Shown here: positions 54,773 through 63,353 of the stretch, piece after piece
How the letters are laid out: every line of letters starts with the position of its first letter
Position numbering within the stretch: the first letter of the stretch is position 1
Origin: Aurantiochytrium sp. KH105
Taxonomy: Eukaryota; Sar; Bigyra; Thraustochytrida; Thraustochytriidae
Direction of reading: 5' to 3'
Length of the DNA stretch: 64,000 nt
Assembly (NCBI GenBank): GCA_003116975.1
Contig: BGKB01000001.1
Coordinates: forward strand, 124,001 to 188,000
Program-made: the position numbers and the translations under genes
The notes under the pieces: model-generated
Told to the model about the DNA's origin: nothing
Seen by the model: only the letters and a program-made list of their open reading frames with translations
Database searches by the model: none

Positions 54773-57731
54773 TCAGTCTAGGTGTCCGGACGTTGCGCTG
54801 CAGCGCCAGAGCGTACTGCATCGCCTCTGGTGAAGACCCTGCTGTTAGATTCATGAATAAGTCAGCCGCCTGGCCACCGATTATATGCTTGGCGGCCCAA
54901 CGAAGGACGAGATAGAGACCAATCTCAGGCTTGGCACTCCAGTCGACGAGCTGATCGACCCAATATCGCGCATTCGCGGCCTCATTCCAGATGACGCCGT
55001 CCTCCAGTATTCTCTTTTGAATGATGTTCCATGTATGGTCTGCTGACGCGCCGTCCTCAAGGTCCCCCGGGAGAGAGGCTCCATGAGAGACGCGGAGGAG
55101 CTGTATGGGCGCCCCTGTGCCCATCGTCCACGGGGGCGAAAGATCAAACTTGCCAATAGATTCCTTGAAGGCACGATAGGCGCGCAGAACCTCGCATTCG
55201 CGCGAAAACAAGAGTCGGTCGACAAGCGAGCTCTGCGATCCACGCAGTCGACGCGCCGCAGCAAAGGGTGAGAGAAGGCCCTGGCGCAAGTGCGAAACGA
55301 GAACCTCTCCCAGTTGCACGCGTGAGAACTCGCCGCTCGCCCGTTCGAGAGCCAAAAGGTTCTCTTGGACAGCTTTCTCGCTCACTCGCGAGGCTTGACT
55401 TCCTGCAGAAATCCACTCCTCGAGCGCCTGCGGTTCCACGAGATCCCAGCGATCAAAGACGTGTTTGGGCACGAGAATAGCGCCGTCGCCTCGAACGAGG
55501 AAATCTTTGCAAAGGAGGTCGGAGACGGGCTGCAGGCATGGCACAAAGTGAGCCCATTCGAGCTCATCAAGAGCACCACTCAGGGCTTGCGACAGACGTG
55601 CACGGTGCGCGTCGCCATGGTCCTTGTCTTCTGCACTCGTACGCACGTAACGTGGAGGTAGAAAGCAGTCACTATCGATGCTGAACAATGGACACGGTAC
55701 GGCACGCGCTGCGTGTCGTAACAAGAGCATACTCGGCGGCGAGTATGACTCAGGCACAATCAGAATGTGAGCATTTACCCCGCGACTTAAAGAAGCGAGT
55801 GCAGAGGTCACCTCATACGCGTCGCAATAAATGCCAATCAAAGGAATGTTCCAGTCCTTTAGGTGTTTGCGCATAAGGAGAAAGGTTGCCGCGCGGTCAC
55901 GATGCAGACGCGTCCGTTGACTCGTGTCGTTATGCGTGCATGATGCGTGCATGTCAGATGGCAGCATTGCAACAGCAACGACGGGCATTGAAAGTTCAAT
56001 GTGCATCCAGAGCGCCAGGCCAAGTGCCCAGTTGTCTTCTGAGCGAGCGCACGAGGCTGCTTCCCCAGGCACTCCGCCCAGCTGAAGCCAAAGAACAATG
56101 ACTTGCCCTCGGGATTGTTTCTGAGGTGCAGGCATTTTGTACGCAAAGCTTCGACGCTTCAGCATGGCAGGCCAACGGGCGAGAGCAAAGAGATGATCGC
56201 TCCCTTGGCTTTTGTCGGTAACCTCGCCTTTGGGCAATTCTTCGAGCCGAGCATACGTCGGAGCGCCCAAGTCTACGTCCGTTGGTTCGCATTTTCCACC
56301 CTGTAGCCATCGACTTATTTGCTTTTCGTCCCCCTTGCTGTCAATGGCTGCCAATCGAGGCCGCTTTGCTGCAACGGTTGCTGTAGATGAACACCCCGAG
56401 CTTGTGCTCGAGCGCGCGTCGTCGTCCACTTCGTCTTGCTCTCCTCGTCTCTTTCTTTTTTGGACCGGATCTGTCAGTAAGACCTCTCTCGCTTCTACAG
56501 AGTCTGTTTCCGAGGGACTTTTCTTTTGCGCAGACATGGGAGAGGCCAAAGGAGGGGATGCTTCGTGCGCCTTCGCTATTGCAAAAGTTTGCTGCTCGTC
56601 TGAGTGGTGCTCGACGTTAGACCCATCAACTGACTCTGGAGTTCTTGGAACGTTCTCTGCGGTCTCTTGCGAATGTTCGCAAGGTGGTATTGGTGACCGG
56701 CCTGTCATTGCTTTGTGCTTGTCAATGTTGTCTGATTGATTGCAAGACGCCTCTGCTGCCATAGTCGTCGGTCGCGAGTCACCCAGTGGTACCGAAGGAG
56801 TCTTGTGAAGTTTTAGTGATACAGCATTGATTTCAGACTGCAGCGCAGAGCCTGTGTCTGTTTCGATCTTGTCGGAAGAAGCGTTTTGCGTTTTTGCACT
56901 TGTACCACTACCTTTAGACTCCATGTGCATGGTCATTTCTCGAGAGATTGCAACGGTATCTTTGGACTCTTCTGAGCCTTGAGAGTTTGAGCGCGCTGAA
57001 GATGTGGATACTTGCAATTTTTTTGCAAGATTTGTTGCTTCGCACTCCACTGTTGATTTCAAGGGATATTTACTTGAGACACAAGTTTCATCTTCATCGG
57101 ACGCCACCTTTGTGTTTGAAGATTGTGTCTTTGCGACAAGAGTGCTATCCTCGTCGTGCTCCGACATTATATTTGAAGACTGTTTGTTTGCGACAAGAAT
57201 GCCATCATCGTCCAGCTCTGCCTTTTGAATCGAAGGCTCTTTGTTTGCGACGAGAGTGTCATCTTCGTCGAGCTCTGCCTTTCGGATAAGAGGCTGTTTG
57301 TTTGCGACGAAAGTGCCATCTTCGTGAGACTCCATTATTGTATTTGAAGACCTTTCTCGGAGGTCTTTTATAATGACAGCATAATCATCTTCAGAGTCTC
57401 TTTTTACAATTGACGTCGTGGACTGCGCCCCGACAACCTCAATGTCCGAAGCATCATCGTCAGCATCGTCGAGGCTAACGAGGTCGACATCACGATTCGG
57501 TGTGGATGGAGTAGGCAATTGTTGAGTCTGACTTTGGGCGTGCGTCTGACTTGAATGGCTAGCTGGTTGTTTCCCGTCAAGCACCTGCGTCAAAGAGTCC
57601 CAGAAGTCTTCTGGCAACGGTTCTGCATGATCGTCTCTGGGGTTATTGTTATGCGTCGTGGGCACGTTGATGGTTAGTTCGTTGCTGCGCCCTTGAAGTC
57701 TGAAGCGACTTCGCCTACGATTTACTCGCAC
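54756..57731 (-). CDS. Divergent class II photolyase-like protein with repeat-bearing disordered N-terminus; 5' end unresolved
   Basis: The open frame gives up to 991 residues from 57731, but begins at a GTG, and the first in-frame ATG is only at 57335, inside a repeat. A short 5' intron or upstream exon is likely. The N-terminal ~540 residues are disordered, with a DIEVV SUMO-interaction-like motif and five 19-20-residue repeats (57061-57348). The C-terminal ~440 residues resemble class II photolyases: VIVLWLQLGG first strand, the class hallmark DNWALGLAL (about 565), a helical half with LVDRLLFSRECEVLRAY, and TWNIIQKRILEDG followed by YWVDQLVDWS, matching the WNAAQ..G..YWAKKILEW segment. 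The downstream DGRDPNGY-type FAD-binding part seems lost, so DNA repair activity is doubtful. TAA 54756-54758 lies inside the POLR3E 3' coding end. Confidence 0.6.
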   Translation of the reverse strand: MRVNRRRSRFRLQGRSNELTINVPTTHNNNPRDDHAEPLPEDFWDSLTQVLDGKQPASHSSQTHAQSQTQQLPTPSTPNRDVDLVSLDDADDDASDIEVVGAQSTTSIVKRDSEDDYAVIIKDLRERSSNTIMESHEDGTFVANKQPLIRKAELDEDDTLVANKEPSIQKAELDDDGILVANKQSSNIMSEHDEDSTLVAKTQSSNTKVASDEDETCVSSKYPLKSTVECEATNLAKKLQVSTSSARSNSQGSEESKDTVAISREMTMHMESKGSGTSAKTQNASSDKIETDTGSALQSEINAVSLKLHKTPSVPLGDSRPTTMAAEASCNQSDNIDKHKAMTGRSPIPPCEHSQETAENVPRTPESVDGSNVEHHSDEQQTFAIAKAHEASPPLASPMSAQKKSPSETDSVEAREVLLTDPVQKRKRRGEQDEVDDDARSSTSSGCSSTATVAAKRPRLAAIDSKGDEKQISRWLQGGKCEPTDVDLGAPTYARLEELPKGEVTDKSQGSDHLFALARWPAMLKRRSFAYKMPAPQKQSRGQVIVLWLQLGGVPGEAASCARSEDNWALGLALWMHIELSMPVVAVAMLPSDMHASCTHNDTSQRTRLHRDRAATFLLMRKHLKDWNIPLIGIYCDAYEVTSALASLSRGVNAHILIVPESYSPPSMLLLRHAARAVPCPLFSIDSDCFLPPRYVRTSAEDKDHGDAHRARLSQALSGALDELEWAHFVPCLQPVSDLLCKDFLVRGDGAILVPKHVFDRWDLVEPQALEEWISAGSQASRVSEKAVQENLLALERASGEFSRVQLGEVLVSHLRQGLLSPFAAARRLRGSQSSLVDRLLFSRECEVLRAYRAFKESIGKFDLSPPWTMGTGAPIQLLRVSHGASLPGDLEDGASADHTWNIIQKRILEDGVIWNEAANARYWVDQLVDWSAKPEIGLYLVLRWAAKHIIGGQAADLFMNLTAGSSPEAMQYALALQRNVRTPRLTNPQT
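57061..57348 (-). repeat. Five-copy 57-60-bp in-frame tandem repeat in the photolyase-like gene
   Basis: Units begin at about 57061, 57121, 57178, 57235 and 57292, with spacings of 60, 57, 57 and 57 bp. Each encodes a block like (D/E)EDDTLVANKxPSIxKAELD. The copies are diverged but clearly related at DNA level, notably at the shared TTTGCGACRA core. Confidence 0.88.
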
Positions 57732-58173
57732 GTAGCCGGCCGGTCTTTCTCAAGCACGTACAGTACCCTTACGCAGCGCGTGAGGTTTGAATTGGCCTGA
57801 ACCCGAAGCGCGTAGTCGGTGCATGGCGGCGACGGCCCTCGGGTTTGGGCCTCGGTCTCGATCTCGAGAGTTGCCGGACCACTCGACCGATGAGACTGCG
57901 GACGAGGTCTGCGACGGGGCCAAAAGGCGGGCGGCGCTTCAGCAGACGCACTCGCGAAGGACCGCGCCGCCAAGTCGAGCAAGCGCCTCTCCGCGCTCAT
58001 GGGCTGTGCAGCTGGTTGCAACTTTATGACCTGCGATAAATTGACAAGGACGAGTGAAGGGAGTGACCCGGCCGAGAGCGAGTGTACTTGGCCCACTACC
58101 AGCGATCAAAAACGGGGGCGAACAGACAACGCAAATGTTTCTTTGTTTGTTTCTTTATCAATTTCTCGTACGT
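57732..58173. other. Intergenic region / possible 5' exon of the photolyase-like gene
   Basis: Lies between the photolyase-like gene and DRG2, both on the minus strand. It should hold the former's promoter and the latter's leaderless 3' UTR. An ATG-led minus-strand frame (from about 57999, MSAERRLLDLAARSF) runs down to 57722. A GTACGT donor (57764 down to 57759) and a TCGTAG acceptor (ending about 57718) would join it in phase to the photolyase-like frame through a 47-nt intron. This is a hypothesis. Confidence 0.35.
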
Positions 58174-59400
58174 CTAGGTCTTGAGCTTGCCCTTGGACTT
58201 GCGCTTGGTCTTAATCGCATCGTAATGCGCCTGCACGCGGGCGTTGTAGTCCTTGTCCTTTTTCAACTGAGTGTTAGTTTTCTTGACAATTTGCAAGACG
58301 TCTTCGTCGGTGAGTTCGTGGGCGAGACCAACACGCTGGGGATTGTGCTTGGTACTGATGCCCCAAACGAGGGCAAAGTGAAAGTCGTCAATGAGCGAGC
58401 GATGGACCTGACGGCATGCAGACTCAACGGACGTGCCGTGACGGAAACTTGTGAGCACAACAGGCTCCTCAAAGTCTGGGGGGGACCCGCGCTTCTTCGT
58501 GTACACGCGAACCAGTCCAAGGTAATCCCAGATGCGCTCGAGCAAATAGTCGTAGCCCAGCTTCAAGTTGCAGCTAATGACCAGAGAATGCGGCTGCCGT
58601 GCAAGTGCATCAACCTCCTCCAAGCTGATCACGTCCGCCTTGTTGTACACGTAGAGACAACGCACATACTTGCGGTTGCCCTCGATCAGGTCAATAAACT
58701 GCTCGGGAGTGGCGTCTTCGCGAAAAAGCACCTCTGCATTGTGCATCTTGTACTCTTGCAGAATGCCCTTGACTGTCCTCTCAGGGTCATCGCCAAAGGC
58801 CTCGAGCTTGAAGCCGCCAGCGTTAAACTTGACGCCTCCATCCTTCTTCTTTTTGAAGTAGATATTTGCAGGCTTCTGGTTAAGACGCATGCCCACAATC
58901 TCGAGCTCGCGCTCGAGAATGCGGCGATGGTTCTTGACACCCTCCTTGGCGGCGTCGAGCACCATCAGGACAAGATCGGCAGACTTGGCGCAGGCAATGA
59001 CTTGGCGACCGCGGCCCTTGCCGTGAGCGGCACCCTCAATGATACCGGGAAGATCCAAAAGCTGCAACTTGGTGCCCTTGTACATGAGGTTACCGGGGAT
59101 GGCTGTGAGCGTGGTGAACTCGAAGGCGGCTTGCTCGCTCTCCGTGTCGGTAAGCTCAGACAGCAAGGTAGACTTGCCGACACTTGGGAATCCAATCAAG
59201 GCAATACGCGCTGATCCGGTTTTGCTCACTTCGAAACCCTCGCCGCCGCTGCCGGATGATCCCTTGGCGGGGTCGAGAAGCTCGCTGCGCAGCTTGGCGA
59301 GTCGAGCCTTGAGCGCGCAAATGTGCTTCATTGTGGCCTTGTTGATCTGCGTGCGGCCAAGCTCCTTTTCAATATCCTCAATCTTCTCCAGGATACCCAT
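58174..59400 (-). CDS. DRG2: Developmentally regulated GTP-binding protein 2 (DRG2/RBG-type GTPase), 408 aa
   Basis: A ribosome-associated Obg-family GTPase that works with a DFRP partner in translation. Starts at ATG 59400 (MGILEKIEDIEKEL, the DRG2-type N-terminus). The helix-turn-helix N-part (1-60) is followed by the G domain: GFPSVGKST (G1, about 70), TTLTAIPG (G2), DLPGIIEGA (G3), and NKAD (G4, about 253). The family-specific S5D2L insert carries NIYFKKKKDGG. The TGS domain (about 300-385) ends with LVWGISTKHNPQRVG and DEDVLQIVKK, both closer to DRG2 than DRG1. A basic tail finishes the protein. Length is that of the family. All G motifs look intact. Confidence 0.95.
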   Translation of the reverse strand: MGILEKIEDIEKELGRTQINKATMKHICALKARLAKLRSELLDPAKGSSGSGGEGFEVSKTGSARIALIGFPSVGKSTLLSELTDTESEQAAFEFTTLTAIPGNLMYKGTKLQLLDLPGIIEGAAHGKGRGRQVIACAKSADLVLMVLDAAKEGVKNHRRILERELEIVGMRLNQKPANIYFKKKKDGGVKFNAGGFKLEAFGDDPERTVKGILQEYKMHNAEVLFREDATPEQFIDLIEGNRKYVRCLYVYNKADVISLEEVDALARQPHSLVISCNLKLGYDYLLERIWDYLGLVRVYTKKRGSPPDFEEPVVLTSFRHGTSVESACRQVHRSLIDDFHFALVWGISTKHNPQRVGLAHELTDEDVLQIVKKTNTQLKKDKDYNARVQAHYDAIKTKRKSKGKLKT

Positions 59401-60320
59401 GGTTCCTCAGTCTTTGTGCGCGCCTGCGCGCGACCACCTACACCTTCACGCCGACTCGCTCGCACGCTTGCTGTAGCTCTTAAAAGCGCGCTTGCCCTCG
59501 ACGGCTCGTGGTCGCGGCGCTCGCCGATTCCTCCCAAGCTGACCCGCTTTACTTTTCGGCCCCGCGCCGATTGGCGAGCTCGCAGGTCTCCTCGCTCGCG
59601 GCCTGCGACTCTGCGCGAGCTCCTCGGGGCGTACCACCGTCGCGCCGCCGAGACGCGCAGCGGGCTTGCTCGTCGAGGTCTGTCTCGATCGATGCTTGCT
59701 TGCTTGCTTGCTAGCTTGCTTGTGGATGCGGCACTTGCTTGGCCAGCATTTGCAAGGACCCTATCCCGGATACTTCACTTGCGCCCTGGGCGAAACTCTC
59801 TTCTTTCCTGGCTTTACTTGGCTTTGCTTTGCTTTGCTTTGCTTCGCAGCGCATAGTGGCATCGCGACGGGACGCGACACAACGCGACGCGACACGACGC
59901 GACGCGGCAAACCGCGCCCCGAGAGCACGGGCGAAGACTAGAGGAACTCGGAGTGCGGGTAACAGACCTCGTGGGGAAAGGGCACGGACTCCGCTGCTGG
60001 TCTTAGACGAAAGTCTCGCGTACGCAGAGGCGGCGCGCACGATAACTTGGAGCTTAACGGCGGCGCCAGAAATCTTTGCAAGAGCACGGCAAATTGAAGG
60101 GAACGGCACGCAAGTGCTGGCCATGGAACCTTTGTCTGCACTGAAAGTAGACGTACAGCGAGGTCCGGGTTCCTCGAGAGTGACCCCGCGTACTGTTTGT
60201 TCAACTTCAGTGGCTTGTCAGAAATAAAGGCATCATCCATCGCCTGCTCGTGAAGCTTGGGAGCTCTTTTTGCAGACCTTTCTCTGCGAAACCCCAACTT
60301 CTCGTCGTGGACTTGTAGGA
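59401..60320. other. Divergent promoter region between DRG2 and the helical-protein gene, 0.92 kb
   Basis: GC-rich near DRG2, then simple repeats: (GCTT)n 59693-59722, (GCTTT)n 59821-59846, and CGACG/CGACA units 59865-59908. The frame of the downstream gene is open from 60270, but no ATG occurs before 60321. No further gene is supported. Confidence 0.5.
59693..59908. repeat. Cluster of (GCTT)n, (GCTTT)n and (CGACG)n simple repeats
   Basis: Three separate short arrays at 59693-59722, 59821-59846 and 59865-59908, within the divergent promoter region. Confidence 0.85.
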
Positions 60321-63068
60321 ATGACGCAAGTTAAGGGATGGGCTGAAGCGGTGGAAAGAATTTGCTCGCAGAAAGATAACTCGCTCGCAGAGACGCAGGC
60401 AACGCTTGCGGAGTTCGGGCGCGAAGGACCCGTTCCGCTTGTTGGACTCCGAAGACTGCTCGGTGCGATGGGACTTCATCTCTTTTCCTCAGCTGTCGCA
60501 GAAGGCCTCGCCCGCGCACTATGCTTGAGCATACCAAGTGAGGAGCCCTTTGACGACCAAGAAATGGAGGATTGGCTCTTGTGGCGGGAGGATCTCGTTC
60601 AGACTGCTCATCAGAGCCCTCAAGAGGTGATTAAGCCTCTTGTCTTGGATCTTTGTCACGCGCCGCAATGGTTCTGGACGCGAGAGCATCTTGCAAATGT
60701 TTTGGCACCTCACTGGCCGGCATGGCACCTTGACAACAACGTGGTTCATGTCGCTGTGGAGGCTTTGCGACTCGACGAGGGCCATGCTGACGCTGCCGAC
60801 AAGGTCTTTCTCGCCCTCTTATCCACGACTGCAAAGGGCGATCCGGCAGTGCTTGCAGAGTCGCTATGGCCTGAAACTCTAGATCTTCTTGTCCAAGCTA
60901 GTGTTACCTTATTGCCAGCGCCTTTATGCGCGCTTGTGGATCTCCTTGCGTGCCGGTCACCGCAAGCCAACTCACCAGTGCAGGAGGTTCTCTCTCCCAT
61001 GCGACCTACCGTGTATTCGTCCGCGCTCGTGCGCGTGACAATTGATAACTATGCCTTGGCGTGTCTCGCGGTGCCGGGAACAGGCCCAAACCTTTGGGCT
61101 GCAATATTTTGTGAACATTGTCACGCACAGCGATCGCGCATCCTCGACTGCGCACTGCGCGCCTTCGCAAAAACACCACAGACCGGGTCCGCGCTTTTGG
61201 CTGGTCTGAGCCTCGTTTTAAGCACTGAACGAGGCATTCTTCTTGAGCACTTTGAAGAAATCTGCTCATTTTGGGACTGGGCATCGAGTTTGCCTCCAGA
61301 TTTCAAAACATGGCGCGCATGGGGCGAACTTCTCGCTGCTACTTGCGAGGCCAAGACGATCGCCGCAACTGATGCCCGCATGCAAAGTCCTCTTCGAGCA
61401 GACACAACGCTGGATGTAGGCCGTGCTGTGTTGGCAAGTGGCGCTGCGCGATGTAAAGCAACGCCTTCACGCGTAGCGGAGTGGGTACGCGTGTGGAGTA
61501 CACAGGTGATGCAGCACCCAACGCTCGCTTCCGTGCACACCATGAATGCACTCGCGGAAATGCTCAATGCAGAAGAAAATATCCGACTTCATACGCGAGT
61601 CATTCTGCCTATGGCGCGCGAGACTGAGCTTGTTGAATCGCGCGAGCACGGAGCTCTTCACGTGACATTGCACGGGACTCACCCTCAACGTCGCGCCGTG
61701 TGGCTGCTCTTTGTAGCCTCAGCGCGACGCACCAATTTGGCCCCTTCAGCGTACCCAATCAAGTTCCCCTACACACCATCTTTGGAGAAAAGACTCGTTC
61801 GCACGATTCTTGCCGAGCAGAAAGAAATGCTTCTCGACGCAAGTGAGCTTTATCCCGCTGACGCATTCAAAATGGAGCCGTCTCGGTCTTCTGGTCTTTC
61901 GTGGATCTCCGCCTTGACGGCGGGGGCCACGGAAGGTATGCCAAAAGCCGCAGAAAATGATGCAGCATGTGAAGATCGCATCGAGCAGAGAGTGGACGTC
62001 GAAGTCCTTGCACGGGCGTGGCTGGCGCTCTCCAAAAGCGCCGAGCATGGATCTCGCGCCCAAGAACGCCTTGCAAAGGTGCTCTGCAACGTTTTATGGA
62101 AGTTGTGGCACGCGCAGCAAGACGATCCAAAGTCGCTGGAGCGAATTCCCCTTGACGCAATGCTAGTGCAGCTCGCCTTCGCCAAAGCTCTGCAATGTGA
62201 GTGTAAGCCATGCGCCCGAGCGTCTCGTGAAGAGGTCCGACTTTTAGCGGTGGCGTGCGCGCTTGTAGGGCTTGACCGCCTCGAAGATGCCGTTGGGACT
62301 GGGGTGGACACAAGCACACTGAGCATTCCGAATGTTTTTGGTCTCTTTTTCGCGCGCACAGAGACTGCCTTTCGCCGCGACCGGGGCTTCGAAACGTGGG
62401 TGATCTTGTCGATCTTGACGCAGCTTGTGAGCTGCGATGCCGAGCTGCAGGCTGTGACAAAGGTAGCCTGCGCGTGCTTTCGAAAGACGCCTATCATGGG
62501 TGTGCTCGAGCGCGACATGGCAGTGGAAGCGTGTCTCCTGGACCTCGCTGGAGACCTCGACGCGCCACAGCGACGCCTTTGGTCTGTAGCTCTTCGTGTA
62601 GGTGGTGAGAGCGCAGAGCCGTCGCTCCAGCCACTTGCGCGCATTGGCTGCATGCTGGTGTCTGCCCCATATCTTCAGTGTTCTTTGCCTCCCGAGATTG
62701 ATTGCTCATCATCGATGGTCTTTGCGAGAATGTGCGCCGTCACACGGGGTTTGCGTAAAGCCTTTTCGGCACAGCTTACTTCAGGCCGCGTTAAAGAAGA
62801 AACTTTCGCGCTGGGTGATCTTGCATGCGTAATTGCAATCGACACTTTGCGCAGTGCTCAGGCCCAAACCTTTCCGATGCTCGAGGAAATCGTCTCAGAA
62901 GTGCTTGAGACCTTTCGTGCTGTTGCTGCGGTCTTGGACGGAACGCGCACTTTGCTGGCGCTGGCGGCTGAGATCGGAGCTGATGTTCTACGCGGTGCGA
63001 GCATCGAGCAGCGTTCAAGTCTTTCAGCGTTACAGGAATCTGGTCTCTTGGTCAAGCTTTCATCGTAA
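60321..63068 (+). CDS. Helical (alpha-solenoid-like) protein of unknown function, 915 aa
   Basis: Starts at ATG 60321 (MTQVKGWAEA), the first ATG of the frame, and ends at TAA 63066-63068. The sequence is rich in Leu, Ala and Cys, with an even run of amphipathic helices and few low-complexity parts. This composition fits a HEAT/ARM-like solenoid. There is no signal peptide, membrane span or catalytic motif. Cysteine pairs near 625-635 (CECKPCARAS) could bind metal but stand alone. Codon use agrees with the neighbours. The gene diverges from DRG2 and converges on the PP4 gene (285 bp between stops). I do not recognise a family. A large scaffold, nuclear-transport or complex subunit is possible, but nothing in the sequence decides it. 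Confidence 0.75.
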   Translation: MTQVKGWAEAVERICSQKDNSLAETQATLAEFGREGPVPLVGLRRLLGAMGLHLFSSAVAEGLARALCLSIPSEEPFDDQEMEDWLLWREDLVQTAHQSPQEVIKPLVLDLCHAPQWFWTREHLANVLAPHWPAWHLDNNVVHVAVEALRLDEGHADAADKVFLALLSTTAKGDPAVLAESLWPETLDLLVQASVTLLPAPLCALVDLLACRSPQANSPVQEVLSPMRPTVYSSALVRVTIDNYALACLAVPGTGPNLWAAIFCEHCHAQRSRILDCALRAFAKTPQTGSALLAGLSLVLSTERGILLEHFEEICSFWDWASSLPPDFKTWRAWGELLAATCEAKTIAATDARMQSPLRADTTLDVGRAVLASGAARCKATPSRVAEWVRVWSTQVMQHPTLASVHTMNALAEMLNAEENIRLHTRVILPMARETELVESREHGALHVTLHGTHPQRRAVWLLFVASARRTNLAPSAYPIKFPYTPSLEKRLVRTILAEQKEMLLDASELYPADAFKMEPSRSSGLSWISALTAGATEGMPKAAENDAACEDRIEQRVDVEVLARAWLALSKSAEHGSRAQERLAKVLCNVLWKLWHAQQDDPKSLERIPLDAMLVQLAFAKALQCECKPCARASREEVRLLAVACALVGLDRLEDAVGTGVDTSTLSIPNVFGLFFARTETAFRRDRGFETWVILSILTQLVSCDAELQAVTKVACACFRKTPIMGVLERDMAVEACLLDLAGDLDAPQRRLWSVALRVGGESAEPSLQPLARIGCMLVSAPYLQCSLPPEIDCSSSMVFARMCAVTRGLRKAFSAQLTSGRVKEETFALGDLACVIAIDTLRSAQAQTFPMLEEIVSEVLETFRAVAAVLDGTRTLLALAAEIGADVLRGASIEQRSSLSALQESGLLVKLSS

Positions 63069-63353
63069 GGCGCTTTCCGTATTCTTTTCTGTTCAAGACA
63101 ACTGAAAAGGTGATAACGTCAAAGCATGCAGTGAGGATACGACTGAAGAGCCCTACCCCCTCCACCCTGGTTCAAGAAGGTTCTGATTATGTCTTGACCG
63201 CAGCTACCTTGATCGCAGCTTGTCATATTTGTATAATTTTCCACTTCTTCTTCTTTTTCTTTTCTTGGCGGAGAAGAGAAAAGTATCGATCGTACAAAGA
63301 GCAAGAAAAACGAGATAAAAAAAGAAAAAGACGATCTATTCTGGCAGCGACAA

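Noticed and set aside
58054-59214. Plus-strand frame of 386 codons
   Set aside because: Antisense shadow of DRG2, which is unmistakable on the minus strand.
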